This document shows, one piece after another, positions 1 through 8,498 of a stretch of DNA of 20,187 bases. Under the pieces are notes generated by a model. The model made no database searches and had not been told where the DNA came from. It saw only the letters and a program-made list of their open reading frames with translations. The position numbers and the translations under genes are program-made. The stretch lies in the NCBI GenBank assembly GCA_004151065.3, contig NWUY0300040703.1, forward strand, positions 5,983 through 26,169, given 5' to 3'. Origin of the DNA: Larix sibirica (Eukaryota > Streptophyta > Pinopsida > Pinales > Pinaceae). Within the stretch, counting starts at the first letter, position 1. The number at the start of each line of letters is the position of its first letter.

Positions 1-428
1 TCTTGTATCGTTATTTTCTTCTTCTCATGGAAGAAGGAGATGCACTTCTTTTTTGCATTGATGGAGAATTTTCCTAGTGTTTCCAAACAGTTATAACCTA
101 GCATTATGTCGATGAGCTAGTCGTCTATAGCTACGATGGTGAATTGAGCTGCAAAATGATACTCATCAATCTGTATTGGTGATTTTTTTATTTGATCTTT
201 GTTTGACTCATTCCTCATTATACTTGATTCTTGAAGTTGTAATTGCTCTACGATGTCAACATTTAGAAAATTTTCCTTGTTGGCTGGACAAATAGTGATG
301 GCAATTGGACTTTCATCAAATATCCATTGAACTTTCAACATCGCCATAGGAACTTTTGTCGGAACCTTGAGAAATATTTTTTTTGCTTTAGTAAAATTTG
401 TCTCTTCCATTTTTCCCTTAAAAAACAT
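1..428 (-). pseudogene. Ty3/gypsy aspartic protease (retropepsin) remnant
   Basis: The minus strand reads as the protease part of a Ty3/gypsy polyprotein, the enzyme that would cut Gag-Pol inside the virus-like particle. One open stretch (428 to 120) contains ENFLNVDIVEQLQL, which matches the helix just after the catalytic DSGATHNF motif of plant gypsy proteases. After an in-frame TAG at 117-119 the same frame continues with IDIMLGYNCLETLG and INAKKKCISF, the conserved second half (usually xDIxLGxxWLxTLG). The catalytic Asp-Ser/Thr-Gly is not recognisable: the residues before ENFLN read ITICPANK. With that loss and the internal stop the copy is dead. It runs off the left edge, so RT and RNase H, if present, lie outside. 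Family assignment rests on the second-half motif and is fairly secure. The clade is not determined. Confidence 0.72.
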
Positions 429-926
429 TAAAGCATATCAATAGTATTATATTCTACTTTTTTTTTGGGTAGGCAGCAATGGAACAGTGGGGAGCACCGT
501 TGGAAACTCAGGCAAGGATCTAGGTGAGAGTATGGAAACTAAGGAAAGGGAAGGAGGAATGAGCGTGCAGTGCGTGGGACACAGGCGTGGAGTGGAGGGT
601 TGGGATGGATGCAGAGGCACGACGTGGACGGGGCGCAAGGTGTGGGAAGACATGCAATGAGGTGGGAGTGTGTAGGCTATGCGTGGGAGGGAAATGAGAA
701 GTGCAAGAGGGAAAGTCCGTGTAGAGGAAAAATGGATATGTGAGGGATGTGTTGATGGTGGAGTGTTGGGAGAGTGTGCAATAATGATGCAGGGATTTGT
801 GTGGAGTTGGTGTGGAAGGAGAGATCTATCTTCTAAGTAAACACCCAATGTAAATATCGTAAATGATCCATAAATGGATAAGTAAAATATAATTGATAAG
901 ATGTAAGATAATATAATATGATTGAT
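429..926. other. Gene-free, G-rich interval
   Basis: About 500 bases with no recognisable gene. From 470 to 830 the + strand is strongly purine- and G-rich, with many GTGGGA and GGAAGG words. This keeps a minus-strand frame open (447-848) only as Pro/Ser/His-rich low-complexity sequence. The end (850-926) is AT-rich. Confidence 0.5.
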
Positions 927-968
927 TGTTAAGGCCCTTCTCTAGAAGGGAGGAAGGCGATGGAAGGA

Positions 969-1006
969 GGGGGTTAAAAAGGGGGTCTCGGGGAATGAGT
1001 TGGGGG
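969..1006 (+). other. Potential G-quadruplex motif
   Basis: Four G-runs of 5, 5, 4 and 5 bases (969-973, 981-985, 990-993, 1002-1006) are separated by loops of 7, 4 and 8 bases. This fits, within the usual loop limits or one base over, the pattern used to predict intramolecular G-quadruplexes. It lies inside the candidate LTR described separately. Folding is not shown by sequence alone. Confidence 0.5.
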
Positions 1007-1372
1007 TTGTTGGTTGACTTGTTTTGTTAGAACTTGAGAACTAGAAACTGAATACAAGATATGGATAATTGATCTTGGAAGATTGAGTGAATGTTATTGT
1101 TTTTGTTGGAGTTGTAGGCACGAAGGGATAGGAAACCCCACTAGTTTCCTAGAACTATCATCTTGGCTACTAGTTGGCTTGGAGGATTAATCCCAGTTTG
1201 GGTAACTAACTTGACTAAGGATCGGGTTGCTAGTAAGAACTAGATTGTTAATTCAAACAAATTCTTGAGGTAATTTACTTTTATTTCATTTCATTTACTT
1301 ATATGATGATATGCTTGAAACATAAGAAACTATACTTAGCTTAAGGGATCCTACAAATAGATTTTTAAATGA

Positions 1373-1512
1373 AGAAATCTAAATTTAGAATATGTGTTAA
1401 TGATTAGTTTATAGTGCATTCAAATATCTACATTCATTTATTGTTGTTAATGATTAGTTTATTGTACATTGAGAAATCTACATTCAAATAATGTTGTTAA
1501 TTATTAGTTTAG
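1373..1512. repeat. 50-bp tandem repeat, about 2.5-3 copies
   Basis: Units starting GTTAATGATTAGTTTA begin at 1396, 1446 and 1496, exactly 50 bp apart. The first two are full length, with TCTACATTCA shared near the end. The third breaks off at about 1512. The stretch 1373-1395 (AAATCTAAATTTAGAATATGT) resembles the tail of a further diverged copy. Confidence 0.8.
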
Positions 1513-1543
1513 TAACACCCATCATTGGGATGGATGTTACACA

Positions 1544-1553
1544 TGGTATCAAA
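1544..1553 (+). promoter_or_regulatory. Primer-binding-site-like motif
   Basis: TGGTATCAAA matches the first 8 bases of the tRNA-iMet-complementary primer-binding site common in plant copia and gypsy elements (TGGTATCAGAGC) and then diverges. It lies immediately after the CA end of the candidate LTR. Confidence 0.3.
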
Positions 1554-1876
1554 TCTTTAAGTACCAATACTAGAAACTTAACGGCCACAATGAAATATAA
1601 ACATAGGTATGTCCCTCAACAAAAACCTAAACATAAATCTAAACTAAAAAAAGGTCCCTCAAGCATAAACACAGACCTTGTCATAAACAAAGCCAAAACT
1701 CTAAATCTGAACTTAAACAAAAACAATGTTGAACCGAAGGAACATTTTAGTGTTAAAGGAAAGCTCTTGATAAGTTGGAGGGGGGAAATGTATATTACAA
1801 AAGGGAAACAGAACTTAGTTCCATACTTTGAAACAAAAAAATAGGGGATTCAATAGCAAGCCTCTAAAGGGATTCT

Positions 1877-1922
1877 TTACAAAATTTAAATGTAGGCCCT
1901 TACAAAATTTAAACATAGGCTC
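1877..1922. repeat. 23-bp tandem duplication
   Basis: TTACAAAATTTAAA followed by TGTAGGCCC or CATAGGCTC occurs at 1877-1899 and again at 1900-1922, with a few mismatches near the end of each unit. Confidence 0.8.
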
Positions 1923-2100
1923 ATAACCTTGTGGAAGAGGCATTGAGTAATCCCAAATGTTATGCATGATTACATATCTATGGTACTTGTGAACAAACAA
2001 AGTCTTGTTACCTACAAACAAAATTATGGTTAAATGTTTGTATGATTACATGCATATATTTAAAAAAAGGATGAATCATATATATTTATCCATGTAATTT

Positions 2101-2118
2101 GAGAGAGAGAGAGAGAGA
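2101..2118. repeat. (GA)9 microsatellite
   Basis: Uninterrupted GA dinucleotide repeat of nine units. Confidence 0.97.
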
Positions 2119-2147
2119 ATTTGTTAAATGTATAAAAAAATGAATAT

Positions 2148-2168
2148 ATAATAATAATAATAATAAAT
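2148..2168. repeat. (ATA)n microsatellite
   Basis: Short ATA/AAT trinucleotide repeat next to the ambiguous base at 2179. Confidence 0.9.
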
Positions 2169-2469
2169 AATTAAATAANTTGTTTCCATGCATTTGTTAG
2201 TCACAAGTGTTAACCTAGCTCAATATTAGAATAACAAAAACAATTTCATGTTTAAGAAAAAACATAGAGGAGTTTCATTAAAATTTGTTTTTAGATTATT
2301 ATCAAATTTATAAAAAATTAAAATTACATCTTCACAAAATTAGTAGCTCCAAGTCCATGTCAGGCATACGAGAGCACTTTCAAATTGAGAAACGGATATC
2401 TAAATTCAGTAGGAGCTTTTAACTTTTGAGGCCCATAACCAAAAAGCAAGCATGTTTGAAATTCTATAC

Positions 2470-2576
2470 GTGATGCTTGGTAAATTCGGTAGTTGATGCT
2501 TAGTAAATTAAATAGTTGATAAATTGTTGATGCTTAGTAAATTCAATAGTTGATAAATTGTTGATTCTTGGTGGGT
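2470..2576. repeat. 34-bp tandem repeat
   Basis: TTGATGCTTAGTAAATT units begin at 2493 and 2527 (34 bp apart), with a broken unit from 2561. Each full unit ends in TTGATAAATTG. A shorter first unit at 2470-2492 lacks that 11-bp tail, so the array seems built from a 23-bp core plus an 11-bp addition. Confidence 0.85.
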
Positions 2577-3200
2577 GGTCAGGTTAATTCCTTCATTAAC
2601 ATAGTTTAAAACTAACTTCTTCTAAAAAGGTACCCACCTTTCTCTCGCAGTTGCACTTTCGGACTTGAAAATTGACTTATCCTTTGAAGGATGGGCACAA
2701 AGGCCACGTAAAGGCATTGAAAGGAAGGGAACGACCCCATATTGGGAAAACACTATGCCAATATTAGAAATAAAGAAGAAATGGAATGAAATCAAATGCA
2801 TCCCCATTGAAGGAAAACTCACCCACATACTCTTGAATCAAATGGGAAATTTTCAATTTCTGTTATTACATATATAATAATAGCCACCTACTATACGCCA
2901 TTTATTTAGGCATACACATATCTTAACAATCCTATTAATGAAAATTAATGATGGTTTGAAAAATAACTAACCGTCAAAAATACGTCCTAGCAAATTGTTT
3001 GCACGTTCTTTGAGATGGTTAGTTAAATTTTTTAACCGTATTTTGATGGGTAAAATGCCTCATGACGACCATATACCCGTCAAATTTCAACCCTGAGTGG
3101 GAGAAAAAAAATTCATGCAACGGGCTTCACATTTCCAAAGATGATAAGAAAAAAATCAAATATTGGAACTTCAGGGCAAAGAATATAACTTTTGTTTTGA
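2577..3200. other. Unassigned interval
   Basis: No gene is recognised. Frames are open on both strands across 2640-2877 (about 70 codons each) and neither resembles a known domain. Such mutual openness can mark an old repeat or an exon but proves neither. The interval also contains a set of short inverted repeats listed separately. Confidence 0.4.
2965..3055. repeat. Short inverted repeats (possible terminal repeats)
   Basis: TAACTAACC at 2965-2973 is the exact reverse complement of GGTTAGTTA at about 3018-3026. The adjoining ACCGTCAAAAATACG is nearly the reverse complement of CGTATTTTGATGGGT at about 3038-3052. Another CCGTCAAA lies near 3078. This could be the edge of a small inverted-repeat element, but no target duplication was found. 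Confidence 0.35.
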
Positions 3201-3204
3201 TCAG

Positions 3205-3290
3205 GATTCGAACGTGTGCCATGGAAGCAAAGATTCCAATATGTAACAATATAACAATGGATTACTGTGCACATCAAAGAAAGAGGAGCC
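3205..3290 (-). mobile_element. Possible tRNA-derived SINE head
   Basis: On the minus strand CGTTCGAATCC matches the RNA polymerase III box B consensus (GGTTCGANNCC) at all but the first base. The upstream stretch GGAATCTTTGCTTCCATGG resembles an anticodon arm. The T-arm stem does not pair, so this is not a functional tRNA gene. A box A is not clear. The assignment is weak. Confidence 0.25.
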
Positions 3291-3299
3291 CGTAGGGAC

Positions 3300-4217
3300 T
3301 AAAAATTCCTTCCATATCAAAGTTGTAAGGCAGCAACAACATAAGATTATTAGTTTAGTAAACAATTTCGCATAAATTTGAGATAATTGTAACAATAATA
3401 ATCACTCAGATTCTAAAGATTGCCTTTACAAGTCTTTGGAAATGCAACACAAAGGAAGTTATTAGAAAATGCACCCAACTTTCAAATGTGCAACTATGAA
3501 AAATCTAGGTTACTATGAAAATTGTCAAAATATCAGTATGCACCGTAGATAGTTGTGGCCTTCTGCTTCGGGGATTTTGCGGTGTTTATGGGCTTACTAT
3601 TACAGGTTCTTCCAGCATATTTTGGGTCTGGATGGCATTTTGGGGGAGAAGTATACCTGAAAACCAAAACGCCCTCGATATGCCGGAATCCGACAGAGGT
3701 AGAATCGCCCAAACTGTAATTTCGGTTGTTTAAATCCTGATTTTGACCAGTTGGGTAGTTTTAGAATCAGGCATTTAGTCTAGGACAATTTACTGTGATT
3801 ACTCAAATTGTAAATTTGGGTAAATTTCAATTTATAGGCATGATTTTGACTAGAATTGTGGAAAAAAGCATTGGAACAATGGGGCGTTTTAGTTGTTGTT
3901 TATCCCACGCGCATTTCTGGGATTGTATTTAATGCTACATGATAGGTGTTGCTGCCAGTATTTTTGGCGTGATAAATTAATTCTATTTATTTTTAAATTA
4001 AGAAAATTGAACCATTCCTTCAGGGATTTAAGTCCCATCAAAAGTGTATTTGACCCAAAAAATTGAATTATTGAATTTTAAAAATTGTTATATTTATTTT
4101 AATTTTTAGAAAATTATGTTTAATAACAAAAGTATGCAAAACTTTAGAAAACTTTGTAAATTTTTTTGTGTGCAAATACAAATTAATGTAGGTCAATGAA
4201 GTTTGACTAATCATCGA
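3300..4217. other. Unassigned interval
   Basis: No coding motif was recognised on either strand. The part from 3530 to 3960 is richer in G and C than its surroundings and has a 72-codon + strand frame (3515-3733) without recognisable domains. The rest is AT-rich. It could be an old LTR or a 5' part of the neighbouring LINE that has decayed beyond recognition. Confidence 0.35.
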
Positions 4218-4251
4218 TTAGTATATACCCTGCCTTGGCAGGGAATACTAA
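4218..4251. repeat. 14-bp-stem hairpin
   Basis: TTAGTAT (4218-4224) pairs with ATACTAA (4245-4251) and CCCTGCC (4228-4234) pairs with GGCAGGG (4237-4243) across a TT loop. All 14 pairs match; the two stems are separated by ATA on one side and A on the other. Confidence 0.85.
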
Positions 4252-4371
4252 ATAAAATTGAGAAAATACTTATAATTGTTAATTAGGGAAGTCTTTAATT
4301 TTCGGTGAAGGTATAGAGGACAAAGTCATGGAGCATTAAAGGGTTTTATTTTAGTTCAATCTAATTAATAT

Positions 4372-5028
4372 GGATGTAGGCCTAAAATATCTTAGATTCA
4401 ATATGTCATAAAGGATTGGGATTGACTCGTGGCAAAATGCAAGAAGTGTATTTCCAATTGGTGCATGTGTTGGATTTCAAAAGGTGGAAGTTTAGTGTTG
4501 GTGAAGGCCATTTTGGAGGCAATCCCAATGTTTTGGTCAATAGCCTAGATCCCAAGAGGCGTCCTCGATAAAATCATGAAGCTTAGTTATTGGTTTTTCT
4601 TGGCAGGGAGTCCGGAGCTCAAGGCTACAACATGGATCAAGTGGACTACACTAGCTACTCCAAAGCGTCAGGGCAGTTGGGGTCTTAAAAATGTATACTC
4701 TTTTACCAAAGCCTTAGCGAAAAACAACATTTGGAGATTGATTAACAACAAGGGGTTATGGACTGAAGTAGTTCCACATAAGTACATAGTGTTGGTGACA
4801 ATCAATGAATGGATTTATAGCCCACATAAATCCATACATTACATCTCTGTTGTCTGGAAAGCTTCTGTTATGTCCTTTAAGTAGATTGGAAACGATCTTG
4901 TTTGGAAGGTGGGAAATGGGCAATGTGTTCGCCCAGGGGAGGATCCCTGGATAGGGAGCAAATTTATGCATTTATTACCATTTCACATGACTAGACAACT
5001 CAGGCTCAAAGGTTATTTCTCTGTTTAA
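4372..5028 (+). pseudogene. LINE ORF2 C-terminal RT region remnant
   Basis: One frame can be followed throughout, through stops at 4393, 4423, 4546, 4882 and 5026. Recognisable landmarks in order are IKDWD*LVAK; WISKGGSLVLVKAILEAIP (the SKGGR..L.K.VL..IP block after the RT palm in plant L1 ORF2); WIKWTTLATPKRQGSWGLKN (the W..W..LC.PK..GGLG block); then LVWKVGNGQCVRPGEDPWI (the W.VGNG..I.FW.DPW block). Several stops sit where the family normally has Trp. The FADD-type catalytic motif lies upstream of this block and is absent. Family assignment is secure. The exact clade cannot be given without alignment. Confidence 0.85.
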
Positions 5029-5029
5029 T

Positions 5030-5460
5030 ATGGATCAAGGGTGGATGACCACAGATTACTTGTACTTTAGGGGGGAGGACAACAATCGATGCGGAGCAAT
5101 CACAGACATACTAAGATCTAGTTCCGTTCGTCTCCAAAACTGTGAGGGTATGCTAGTTTGGATACACTCTCCAAATGTTATTTATACTCCAAAAGTAGGT
5201 CGTAACTCACTTCTCACGACTGAGGGAGTAGGGGATTCAGTTTGATGGTGGTGGGAGGTATGGAAGTTTCACTATCCTTCCAAGGCAAAGATCCTCATGT
5301 GGTTATTCTTATGAAGCAAGGCTTTGACATTTGTTACAATGGAGGAACATACCAGGATCAAGCAAATGTCATCTATGTAAGCAAAGTGAAGAGATAAACC
5401 AACATTTGGGAGTGGAATGCCCTTTCTCAAAGAGGGTATGAAAGGAGATGGAAATGATCT
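5030..5460 (+). pseudogene. LINE zf-RVT zinc-binding region remnant
   Basis: The frame shifts here. LVWIHSPNVIYTPKVG matches the D.LIW..S.NG.YT.K.GY stretch before the zinc-binding region, and VWKFHYPSKAKILMWLF matches WK...P.K.KIFLWR. A further shift near 5335 leads to CHLCKQSEEINQHLGVECPF, which retains the C-x2-C...H-x4-C pattern of zf-RVT (residues CHLC, H and C). A stop at 5439-5441 replaces the Trp normally found in FSKxVW. Confidence 0.85.
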
Positions 5461-5567
5461 TGAGGATTAGAAGTGAATGGTTAAGCACCTCGGTAGAGGA
5501 ATGCTTGAAATACTGTTATCGAAATGTGGCCACCTTTAACTACATAGCCCTTCCTCTTATCACTATC

Positions 5568-6170
5568 TAGAGTATCTGGAGGGTAAGAAACTATGCCTTG
5601 TTTGATGACAAAGCTATATCTTGTCTTCAATGTGCATACCAAAGTATTGGCATCCTAAAAAACTTTCCACATGTAAGTCATAAAGAAGCATTTAGATCGG
5701 TTGTTGTTGAGACAATCGATCCAAATGAACCGTGAGCTTTTTTTGATGGGTCAGCGTAAGGGGAGCCATGCACTTGTGGAGCGGGTGGTATAGTACATTT
5801 GACAAAAGTTCACAGGATAAGTTATAGATAAAGATTGGGAAGCAGAACAAACAATTTTTTCTAAGTGAGCGCGCTCAAATTGTTATTGTGTCTAGCTCCG
5901 GAAAGAAATGTAAAGTGTATCCAGGTTTTCGGTGATGCAAAGTTAGTAATACAATGTATAAGGGAGGAGATTCAGTGTCACAACATCACACCAAAGCCTT
6001 TTCTAGAAGAAATTAAGAGACTCAAAGACAACTGAAAATGGTCTCTTTTGCTCACATAAGCAGGGAAAGAAACTTAATAGCTGATGCACTCTCAAAAAGC
6101 GGGGTAAACATGCAACATGGAAGCTGGTACATGATAGAGGAGGAGGCAGGAATATCAATCAGGTGCTATC
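5568..6170 (+). pseudogene. LINE RNase H domain remnant (plant L1 type)
   Basis: RNase H removes the RNA strand of the RNA:DNA hybrid during reverse transcription. The domain begins AFFDGSA (first catalytic Asp at 5745-5747), continues with CGAGGIVH, then VSALKLLLCLAPERN, and VFGDAKLVIQCI (third acidic residue, Asp at 5934-5936). After a frame change near 6030 it ends AHISRERNLIADALSKSG, with the last Asp at 6083-6085. The second acidic residue, Glu in the family's AExxAL motif, falls at a TAA stop (5862-5864), one base change from GAA. Other stops sit at 5568 (Trp position), 5733 (Trp) and 5757. The spacing and the SRExNxxADALSK ending are those of the RVT_3/plant RNase H family. Confidence 0.85.
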
Positions 6171-6179
6171 ATTGACCAT

Positions 6180-6520
6180 TCCATGAAATGTAAATGCAAC
6201 CAGGGATGAAAGGACTGAAAATCAACATATGACAGGCAACAACGAGAAAGGATCTGCTAACGGTCAGTCTATTTTCTATTCGAGAGACATTCTCTTTCTG
6301 AACTACAGAATAGCAAGCGAGAGCATTTTGAACTGCATCAAGAGTTTTGAACTGGTTTTGAGCTTCTATATTTTAAAGTTTTAAGAGCTTATAATATTCA
6401 GTCATCATCTTGTATGAGAGACAATATTGAATTGTTTCTAGTTTTTCAACTGTTTTGAGTCAAGTTTTGTTAGGAACACGTTTGAGGGCAAAGTTTTGAA
6501 TTGTTTGAAACATTGAAATA
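6180..6520 (+). other. LINE 3' UTR
   Basis: Non-coding stretch between the RNase H frame and the A-rich tail, with repeated TTTTGAA/TTTTGAG words. No structure clear enough to call. Confidence 0.5.
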
Positions 6521-6544
6521 TTAAAAAAATATATATAAAAAAAA
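6521..6544 (+). repeat. A-rich tail of the LINE
   Basis: TTAAAAAAATATATATAAAA followed by AAAA marks the probable 3' end of the element, consistent with a mutated poly(A) tail. Confidence 0.6.
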
Positions 6545-6747
6545 CACTCATAAATATAACATGAACATGCTTAATGCTTAAGTGCATTTGAAAAATACAA
6601 CTTTGGGTTTCAATAATAAAAATTATGATTTTTTTTCCTTGAATATTTTTTTGTTAATTGTCATAATCAATTTAACTTGCTCGATAAAAGAAGTCCACCC
6701 ACCAATGGCTCATGATCATCATTCTAAAAAAGACTAACTAACCAAGT

Positions 6748-6765
6748 TATATATATATATATATA
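6748..6765. repeat. (TA)n microsatellite
   Basis: Nine uninterrupted TA units. Confidence 0.95.
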
Positions 6766-6935
6766 AACACTATACCTAAAACATGTATTGATTTTGAAAA
6801 TTCTTTAGTGGATATCCCCGTGGATGTGATTAGATCATCACAACCTACAAATTCTTTGAAAGGGCAGTCACACAAAAGTTATGCATTAAGATAGATCTAT
6901 ATGCTTGTAATGTTTATCATGTTTACATCATTTTG

Positions 6936-6956
6936 ATATATATATATATATATATA
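6936..6956. repeat. (AT)n microsatellite
   Basis: About ten uninterrupted AT units. Confidence 0.95.
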
Positions 6957-7627
6957 ATTTTATAATAAATAATATTAATCATAAAAATATATTTATTTTT
7001 ATTTAATATAAATATTCTTTTTATTTAATAGCGATGTTTTTAAATTATTAAATTTAATTAATTAAATTACAAGAATATTAAGAAATGTGTGTTTCTTTTT
7101 AGAAAGTTATAGGTTTAAATTGGCTTAGGATATGTACATATGAGTAGATTTTAAAGTTGTACATTTTCTTTTATTTAAAATAAAAAAGTTTTATACATCA
7201 TATTATGATGTTTAGTTTGATTTGATTTTAAAAATAAATTATTATTATAATAATATTATTATTAATGTTAGAGATTACAAGTTGAATCATATCAAGTAGG
7301 CTTGTATCAATCTGATGCAGCTCTAAGTAAAGTGGACAAAGTAGGAAAGATTAGAATTATTATTCATTTGTAGTTAACATCTTGATTGCCCTAACATATA
7401 TCCATGGCCTTAAGTGATATGCTCATTATGAGAGAATGAAAACACATATTCATATTAACTTTGTGATATAGTAGTATGTGTTAAAACCTTACTTATGAAC
7501 CTTGTTGATTTGTTGCAGAATCATTATGTTTGGGATACATGGAAAATGGGGTTAAGGTCAAGCAACACCACCGCCCGAGCTAGTTGTGATAAAACCACCA
7601 GTACTATCACCTTAGATGGTTGTTAGA

Positions 7628-8330
7628 ATGTGCTCCCTAGAGGAAGTCAATGAGACAATTAAGAGGATTTTATCAAGAGTGAGGGATGCATTAATTGTTG
7701 AGGAATAGCCCCTTCCATTTGGAGAGGGTAATCTTGAAGTGTCAATGAACTTGGAACAAGAACCTCCTTCCCAAATTATTGCTAGAAAGCTTCAGAAAAT
7801 CAGACTCCCAGAGTTTACTGGAAGTCTTGTTGGACAACATGCTGAGAAAACTTGGCTATATAGAATGAAGAGATGCTTTGCACTGAGAGAGAATACCTTG
7901 ACCTCCAAGTCCAAAATAATTAGTTTTCAACTTTGTGACCATACCTTGAATTGATGGGGAAACATTAAAAACAATTGCATATCAATCCGAACATCATCCA
8001 ATGGGAATTATTTGAATATAGGTTTTGAAGGAAGTATATGTCTGCATTCTTTGAGGAGGATAATGTAGGATCCTTTCACACCTTAGTACAGGGGAACTAA
8101 ACTGTGGAATACTATGAATTATGATTAATGGAATTGGAAAAGTATGTATATTACATGGACACATATTGGTAATAGGAAGATCTCTTTGTTTATGGGTTGA
8201 ATTGCTAGCTAAGATCCCCTGCGTGGATGTGGAAAGCAACTTCTAAGCCTCATGTAGTTGAATGTGCTCATTATGAAGAATACCATGTAGTATCTAAAGG
8301 GATCAAAGAGTGGGTATTAAATTTATTTCC
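7628..8330 (+). pseudogene. Gypsy Gag (retrotransposon gag domain) remnant
   Basis: Structural protein that would form the particle. It starts MCSLEEVNETIKRILSRVRD, then after a TAG at 7706 continues KLQKIRLPEFTGS and WLYRMKRCFALREN, ending in LN*WGN (TGA at 7952-7954). This matches the plant retrotransposon-gag pattern, in which F.G......AE.WL..M...F is followed by a Trp-Trp pair; the first Trp is the stop. After a frame change near 7960 the downstream half reads IIQWELFEYRF, AFFEEDNVGSFHTLVQGN, LMELEKYVYYMDTYW and LFVYGLN, again matching the family (W..F...F......Y....G......Y...F..L..Y......F..GL). At least five stops interrupt this part. Confidence 0.85.
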
Positions 8331-8498
8331 CCAAAATAGTCTGGGTATGTGGTGAAGGCCCACGAAAATTTTCTAGGGGAGTAATCTAGGCCACCTCCTT
8401 ATGGAAACATGCCTACACCTCAAGTGACAATGAGTGCATTATCATAAGAAACATCAAGCACTCATGAGAGTCCAATACATTCATGAGGGGAAATTAGT

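Larger units (their letters stand above)
927..1543 (+). mobile_element. Candidate LTR (unpaired)
   Basis: The segment starts TGTTAAGGCCC, ends GTTACACA and is followed directly by TGGTATCAAA, which resembles the initiator-tRNA-Met primer-binding site of plant LTR retrotransposons (TGGTATCAGAGC). A TG...CA frame of 617 bp followed by a primer-binding site is what a 5' LTR looks like. A 7-bp inverted repeat with a 2-nt spacer (CCCTTCT/AGAAGGG) lies near the start. I could not find a matching second LTR, and no gag follows, so this is either a decayed solo end or a chance arrangement. Confidence 0.3.
1554..2469. other. Unassigned interval with Lys/Asn-rich open frame
   Basis: No recognisable gene. 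A + strand frame is open from about 1491 to 1844 (117 codons, rich in Lys and Asn), but the composition is what A-rich DNA gives by chance and no domain is visible. A purine run at about 1773-1787 (AGTTGGAGGGGGGAAA) could be a decayed polypurine tract. A single ambiguous base lies at 2179, next to an AT-rich microsatellite. Confidence 0.4.
4372..6544 (+). mobile_element. L1-type LINE, 5'-truncated, with RNase H
   Basis: Non-LTR retrotransposon whose ORF2 would nick the target and reverse-transcribe its own RNA at that site. The order is C-terminal RT region, zf-RVT zinc-binding region, plant-type RNase H, 3' UTR, A-rich tail. This is the order of plant L1 elements that carry an added RNase H. 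The endonuclease and the catalytic RT core are missing, as expected after incomplete target-primed reverse transcription or decay. At least two frame changes (about 5028 and 5335) and one inside RNase H (about 6030), plus many in-frame stops, show it is long dead. The 5' limit is the first recognisable codon and may lie somewhat upstream. No flanking duplication was found. Confidence 0.85.
6545..7499. other. AT-rich gene-free interval
   Basis: Very AT-rich sequence without recognisable coding or RNA gene signals. It contains two (TA)n tracts, listed separately, and a (TTA/ATA)n stretch near 7238-7264. It separates the LINE from the gypsy element and may include a decayed gypsy LTR, but no TG...CA pair or primer-binding site could be assigned. 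Confidence 0.5.

Noticed and set aside
447-848. 133-codon minus-strand open frame
   Set aside because: Pro/Ser/His/Thr-rich low complexity produced by G-rich DNA on the other strand; no domain and no codon bias typical of a gene.
2622-2877. Overlapping 68-70-codon frames on both strands
   Set aside because: Neither resembles a known family, no splice sites or start context stand out, and both cannot be real. Left as unassigned.
3201-3290. A functional tRNA gene on the minus strand
   Set aside because: The T-arm stem (ACACG/CCTGA) does not pair, and no acceptor stem or D-arm can be formed.
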